A stretch of 26,978 nucleotides of DNA from Pseudomonadota bacterium. GTDB lineage: Bacteria; Pseudomonadota; Alphaproteobacteria; Rhizobiales; Beijerinckiaceae. The stretch is taken from contig JAEWKH010000110.1 in the NCBI GenBank assembly GCA_023386155.1, forward strand, positions 1 to 26,978. The letters run 5' to 3'. The position numbers and the translations under genes are program-made. Within the stretch, counting starts at the first letter, position 1. The number at the start of each line of letters is the position of its first letter. The notes below the pieces were generated by a model, which ran no database searches, was not told the DNA's origin, and worked only from the letters and a program-made list of their open reading frames with translations. Shown in pieces: positions 22,371-26,978 of the stretch.

Positions 22371-23263
22371 CGAAGACCGTCAGCAACAGGGCCTGGTTCT
22401 TCGTTCTGCCGGTCTTCGCCATCGTGGCCTTCTCGGCCGTCCTGCCGCTGATGACCGTGGTGAACTATTCGGTGCAGGATACCTTCGGCAACAACCAGTT
22501 CTTCTGGAATGGAATAGGCTGGTTCCAGGAACTGCTCGATCCATCGACGGAACTCGGCGGACGCTTCTTCGATGCCCTGTGGCGGACGCTCCTCTTCTCG
22601 GCGATCATCCTCACGATCGAGGTGCCCCTCGGCATCGCGGTGGCGCTCGCCATGCCGCGCGAAGGCTGGACGGTCGCGCTTTGCCTCATCCTGATGGCGC
22701 TGCCGCTTCTCATTCCGTGGAACGTGGTCGGAACGATCTGGCAGGTCTTCGCCCGCAGCGACATCGGCCTTCTCGGCTGGACCGTCAACCACCTCGGCAT
22801 CGACTACAATTACACCAACGATCCCATCGACGCCTGGATCACGCTCATCATCATGGATGTGTGGCATTGGACGAGCCTCGTCGCCCTCCTCTGCTATGCC
22901 GGGCTGAAATCGATCCCCGATGCCTATTACCAGGCGGCCCGAATCGACGGTGCCTCGCGATGGGCCATCTTCCGCACGATTCAGCTGCCGAAGATGCGGC
23001 GCGTCCTGCTGATCGCGGTACTCCTGCGCTTCATGGATTCGTTCTTGATCTACACCGAGCCATTCGTGATCACCGGCGGCGGCCCGGGCAACGCCACCAC
23101 CTTCCTGTCCATCGATCTGGTGAAGCTGGCACTCGGCCAGTTCGACCTCGGCAAGGCGGCTGCCATGTCGCTGGTCTACAACCTGATCATCCTCGCCATC
23201 TGCTGGGTCTTCTACACCGTCATGACCAACGTGGATGCCGAGCGCGAAAGAGTCGAAGCATGA
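22367..23263 (+). CDS. glpP: Glycerol ABC transporter permease GlpP
   Basis: This 298-residue inner-membrane permease has a first span near residues 11-33 (FFVLPVFAIVAFSAVLPLMTVV) and further spans. A cytoplasmic EAA-type loop YQAARIDGASRWAIFRTIQLPK (about 187-208) docks an ATPase. It is a homologue of MalF-type CUT1 permeases, as expected for this polyol importer. The start overlaps the glpT stop by 4 nt and its own stop overlaps the glpQ ATG by 4 nt, so expression is tightly coupled. It forms the translocation channel with GlpQ. Confidence 0.93.
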   Translation: MTKTVSNRAWFFVLPVFAIVAFSAVLPLMTVVNYSVQDTFGNNQFFWNGIGWFQELLDPSTELGGRFFDALWRTLLFSAIILTIEVPLGIAVALAMPREGWTVALCLILMALPLLIPWNVVGTIWQVFARSDIGLLGWTVNHLGIDYNYTNDPIDAWITLIIMDVWHWTSLVALLCYAGLKSIPDAYYQAARIDGASRWAIFRTIQLPKMRRVLLIAVLLRFMDSFLIYTEPFVITGGGPGNATTFLSIDLVKLALGQFDLGKAAAMSLVYNLIILAICWVFYTVMTNVDAERERVEA

Positions 23264-24144
23264 CCGGAACCATCGCCGTCGGCGCGTCCGAGACAAAGCC
23301 CGTCGCAGCGCCGCTGGCCGCGAACCGGGCCCTGTCCGGCCCGCGGGTGAACGGGCGCGTGGTGGTGATGACTCTCTACCTCCTGTTCCTGATGCTGCCG
23401 ATCTACTGGCTTCTGAACATGAGCCTGAAGACGAACATGGAGATAACGTCCGGCCTCACCCTGTGGCCGCAGGAGATCACCTTCGACAACTACGTCAAGA
23501 TCTTCACCGACGCGAGCTGGTACTCGGGCTATATCAACTCACTGACCTATGTCGTGATCAACACGGTGCTGTCGATCTCCTTCGCGCTTCCGGCAGCCTA
23601 CGCTTTCTCGCGCTACAAGTTTCTCGGCGACAAGCATCTGTTCTTCTGGCTGCTCACCAACCGCATGGCGCCGGCGGCCGTGTTCGCCCTCCCCTTCTTC
23701 AACCTCTATTCGGCCATCGGCCTCTTCGACACGCCCTGGGCCGTCGCGCTGGCGCATTGCCTTTTCAACGTGCCGCTGGCCGTATGGATCCTGGAGGGCT
23801 TCATGTCCGGCGTTCCGCGTGAGATTGACGAGACGGCCGCCATAGACGGCTATTCCTTTCCGCACTTCTTCGTAAAGATCTTCATGCCGCTGATCGCCTC
23901 GGGCATCGGGGTCGCGGCCTTCTTCTGCTTCATGTTCTCCTGGGTCGAGCTTCTGCTGGCGCGCACGCTGACCTCGGTCAACGCCAAGCCCATCGCCGCC
24001 ACCATGACCCGCACCATCTCGGCTTCCGGCATGGATTGGGGCCTGCTCGCCGCGGCCGGTATGCTCACCATCGTGCCGGGCGCACTCGTGATCTGGTTCG
24101 TCCGCAACTACATCGCCAAGGGCTTCGCCCTGGGCCGGGTCTAA
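23260..24144 (+). CDS. glpQ: Glycerol ABC transporter permease GlpQ
   Basis: This 294-residue MalG-like inner-membrane permease has an Ala/Pro-rich cytoplasmic N-terminus (1-32), a first span (VVVMTLYLLFLMLPIYWLLNM, about 34-54), the following spans and an EAA loop ETAAIDGYSFPHFF. The same frame is open far upstream through glpP, but the ATG at 23260 overlapping the glpP stop (ATGA) is the only start that gives a family-length protein. It is not the periplasmic phosphodiesterase GlpQ of E. coli. It pairs with GlpP. Confidence 0.94.
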   Translation: MTGTIAVGASETKPVAAPLAANRALSGPRVNGRVVVMTLYLLFLMLPIYWLLNMSLKTNMEITSGLTLWPQEITFDNYVKIFTDASWYSGYINSLTYVVINTVLSISFALPAAYAFSRYKFLGDKHLFFWLLTNRMAPAAVFALPFFNLYSAIGLFDTPWAVALAHCLFNVPLAVWILEGFMSGVPREIDETAAIDGYSFPHFFVKIFMPLIASGIGVAAFFCFMFSWVELLLARTLTSVNAKPIAATMTRTISASGMDWGLLAAAGMLTIVPGALVIWFVRNYIAKGFALGRV

Positions 24145-24155
24145 GGAGACTTAGC

Positions 24156-24437
24156 ATGGCCGATCTCGCATGGATGGCCTGGACATGGCAGACGGGGCTG
24201 TTCTTTGCCGGAATCGCAAGCCTTTTGCTGATCATGACCCTGCTCGCGATCTATCGCCCGGAGACGGAACGTGTCGGGATCTTACGTATCCCGACGACCC
24301 GCGGCGACCGCCTCTTCATCTCGCTTCTTGGTGCGGCCTTCATCCACCTCGCTTGGCTGGGCCTCGTCGGCCCGGACCTGTGGTGGGCCTCCGGCCTTTC
24401 CCTGCTCTATGCGGCTCTGGTGTTCCGCTACGTCTAG
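24156..24437 (+). CDS. glpU: Small membrane subunit GlpU (DUF2160)
   Basis: The 93-residue protein has three hydrophobic stretches (about residues 14-33, 52-70 and 76-91), with a conserved short loop IYRPETERVGILRIPTTRGDRLF between the first two. This pattern is DUF2160, found almost only inside glycerol ABC operons between the permeases and the binding protein. Its job in the transporter is unknown. ATG 24156 has AAGGAG 7 nt upstream and begins 11 nt after the glpQ stop. Confidence 0.92.
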   Translation: MADLAWMAWTWQTGLFFAGIASLLLIMTLLAIYRPETERVGILRIPTTRGDRLFISLLGAAFIHLAWLGLVGPDLWWASGLSLLYAALVFRYV

Positions 24438-24529
24438 GAGGAAGGCTCAAGAAAGCCCTGCGGTTTGCCCGGACCGGAGGGAACAAGACCAGCGCAGAAG
24501 CCGGCTAGGGCATTACTTGGGAGGAACGA

Positions 24530-26293
<1,764 letters not shown>

Positions 26294-26300
26294 TCAAGCC

Positions 26301-26328
26301 AGGCCCCGCCCCAAGGCGGGGCCTTTTT
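26301..26328 (+). terminator. Intrinsic terminator of the glp operon
   Basis: GGCCCCGCC (26302-26310) and GGCGGGGCC (26315-26323) form a 9-bp G/C stem with a 4-nt loop, followed by five T residues. It starts 8 nt after the glpV stop codon. Confidence 0.93.
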
Positions 26329-26422
26329 CATGTGAGGCGGCGCGACACCTAGCCGCCCGGTCAGTATCGAAGCAAAACGTTTGCCGGCAGGATCGTCTGG
26401 ACGATGACCGAAGAGGTTTGTC

Positions 26423-26978
26423 ATGCCAGACCCATCAGCCGGCTCCTCCTCTCGTGCGATCCTGGATCGTGCCGCCGATCTTCTCGACAGCGTCGCGCCA
26501 TGGCTCGTGACAATCCACGGACGCAGGCGCGGAACGTCGAGCGGCTTTCTCTGGCGCCCGGGCCTCGCCGTGACGGCGGAGGAAGCGCTGGAGGCAGACG
26601 AAGACCTGACGATCACGCGTCCCGATGGAAGTCAGGTCGCAGCAGATCTCGTGGGCCGTGATCCGAGCACGGACATCGCCCTCCTGCGCATTGAAGAGCA
26701 GCCGCTGGAGGAGATCGCCCTCGGTCCAACGGATGGGCTTCGCGCGGGTCATCCCATCCTTGCCGCAGGGCGGCAGCCGGAGGGCCTGATTGCTGCGCTG
26801 GGTATCGTCGCACTGGCGGGCGGTCCCTGGAGGAGCCTGCGCGGCGGCCTTATCGACCGCAGGCTCCATCTGGATCTCAGGCTCGACTTCCAGGCGGAAG
26901 GCGGCGTCGCCCTCGACGCGAGCGGGCGGGTCATCGGCATGACGGTCCTTGGCCCACGTGGCCGCGTTCTCGTCATTC
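26423..26978 (+). CDS. Trypsin-like (HtrA/S1C-type) protein lacking catalytic His and Ser; 3' end cut
   Basis: The visible 185 residues follow an HtrA-type protease fold: VAPWLVTIHGRRRGTSSGFLW (strand pair, 24-44), LAVTAEEAL (48-56), GRDPSTDIALLRI (78-90), and EGGVALDASGRVIGMTVLG (159-177). Aligned with active S1C proteases, the Asp is kept (Asp84). The His position holds Glu54 (LTNNHVV becomes VTAEEAL) and the Ser position holds Glu159 (GNSGGPL becomes QAEGGVA), so it should be proteolytically inactive. No signal peptide is visible at the chosen ATG (26423, AGAGG 6 nt upstream). It is separated from glpV by the terminator and a 94-nt gap, so it is a separate unit. A PDZ domain could lie beyond the window. 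The best description is a pseudoprotease, perhaps a binding or scaffold protein. Confidence 0.75.
   Translation, partial: MPDPSAGSSSRAILDRAADLLDSVAPWLVTIHGRRRGTSSGFLWRPGLAVTAEEALEADEDLTITRPDGSQVAADLVGRDPSTDIALLRIEEQPLEEIALGPTDGLRAGHPILAAGRQPEGLIAALGIVALAGGPWRSLRGGLIDRRLHLDLRLDFQAEGGVALDASGRVIGMTVLGPRGRVLVI

Overview
The window looks like chromosomal DNA from a GC-rich alphaproteobacterium of the order Hyphomicrobiales (Rhizobiales). A Methylobacteriaceae/Microvirga-like source is my best guess. The basis is the high G+C, a rhizobial-type glycerol ABC transporter operon, an HU protein with a long Lys/Ala-rich N-terminal tail, an extensin-like protein, and a DUF1194 von Willebrand protein. I see no tRNA, rRNA, CRISPR array, insertion sequence or phage gene. 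The content reads as ordinary accessory-metabolic chromosome with two large carbohydrate-uptake operons at its two ends.

Left end (1-4600, minus strand): a probable amino-sugar uptake operon reading leftwards. Its order is PP2C-type phosphatase, periplasmic sugar-binding protein, MalF-type permease, MalG-type permease, then NanE (N-acetylmannosamine-6-phosphate 2-epimerase, cut by the window edge). No ATPase for this transporter lies in the window. A hairpin sits on each side of the binding-protein gene. Three GACCA-type direct repeats lie just upstream of the phosphatase gene.

Middle-left (4700-10800): a small very acidic protein and a DEAD-box RNA helicase with a DbpA-type RNA-binding domain; a three-gene envelope/stress set resembling E. 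coli yqjD-yqjE; a PHB-depolymerase-family esterase; a secreted DUF1194 protein; and a small unknown protein.

Middle (10800-19750): an extensin-like protein with zinc-peptidase-like motifs; HU with a histone-like tail and a textbook terminator; kdgK-eda (2-keto-3-deoxygluconate kinase and KDPG aldolase, the lower Entner-Doudoroff steps), possibly preceded by a translationally coupled leader ORF; a TTG-initiated acyl-CoA synthetase; an ECHDC3-type crotonase lacking both classical glutamates; an AhpD-like peroxidase-related protein; a GlcD-type FAD oxidoreductase; and a short-chain dehydrogenase.

Right end (20171-26978, plus strand): a complete glycerol ABC importer operon glpS-glpT-glpP-glpQ-glpU-glpV with a strong terminator, followed by a truncated trypsin-like protein whose catalytic His and Ser positions are substituted. 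The two GlpS/GlpT ATPases are complementary degenerate halves, predicting one working and one dead ATP site. The region upstream of glpS carries a pair of AGACCAGT repeats 11 bp apart that resembles the repeats in front of the left-end operon. This shared candidate operator, the asymmetric ATPase pair and the phosphatase heading a sugar-transport operon are the observations I find most worth following.
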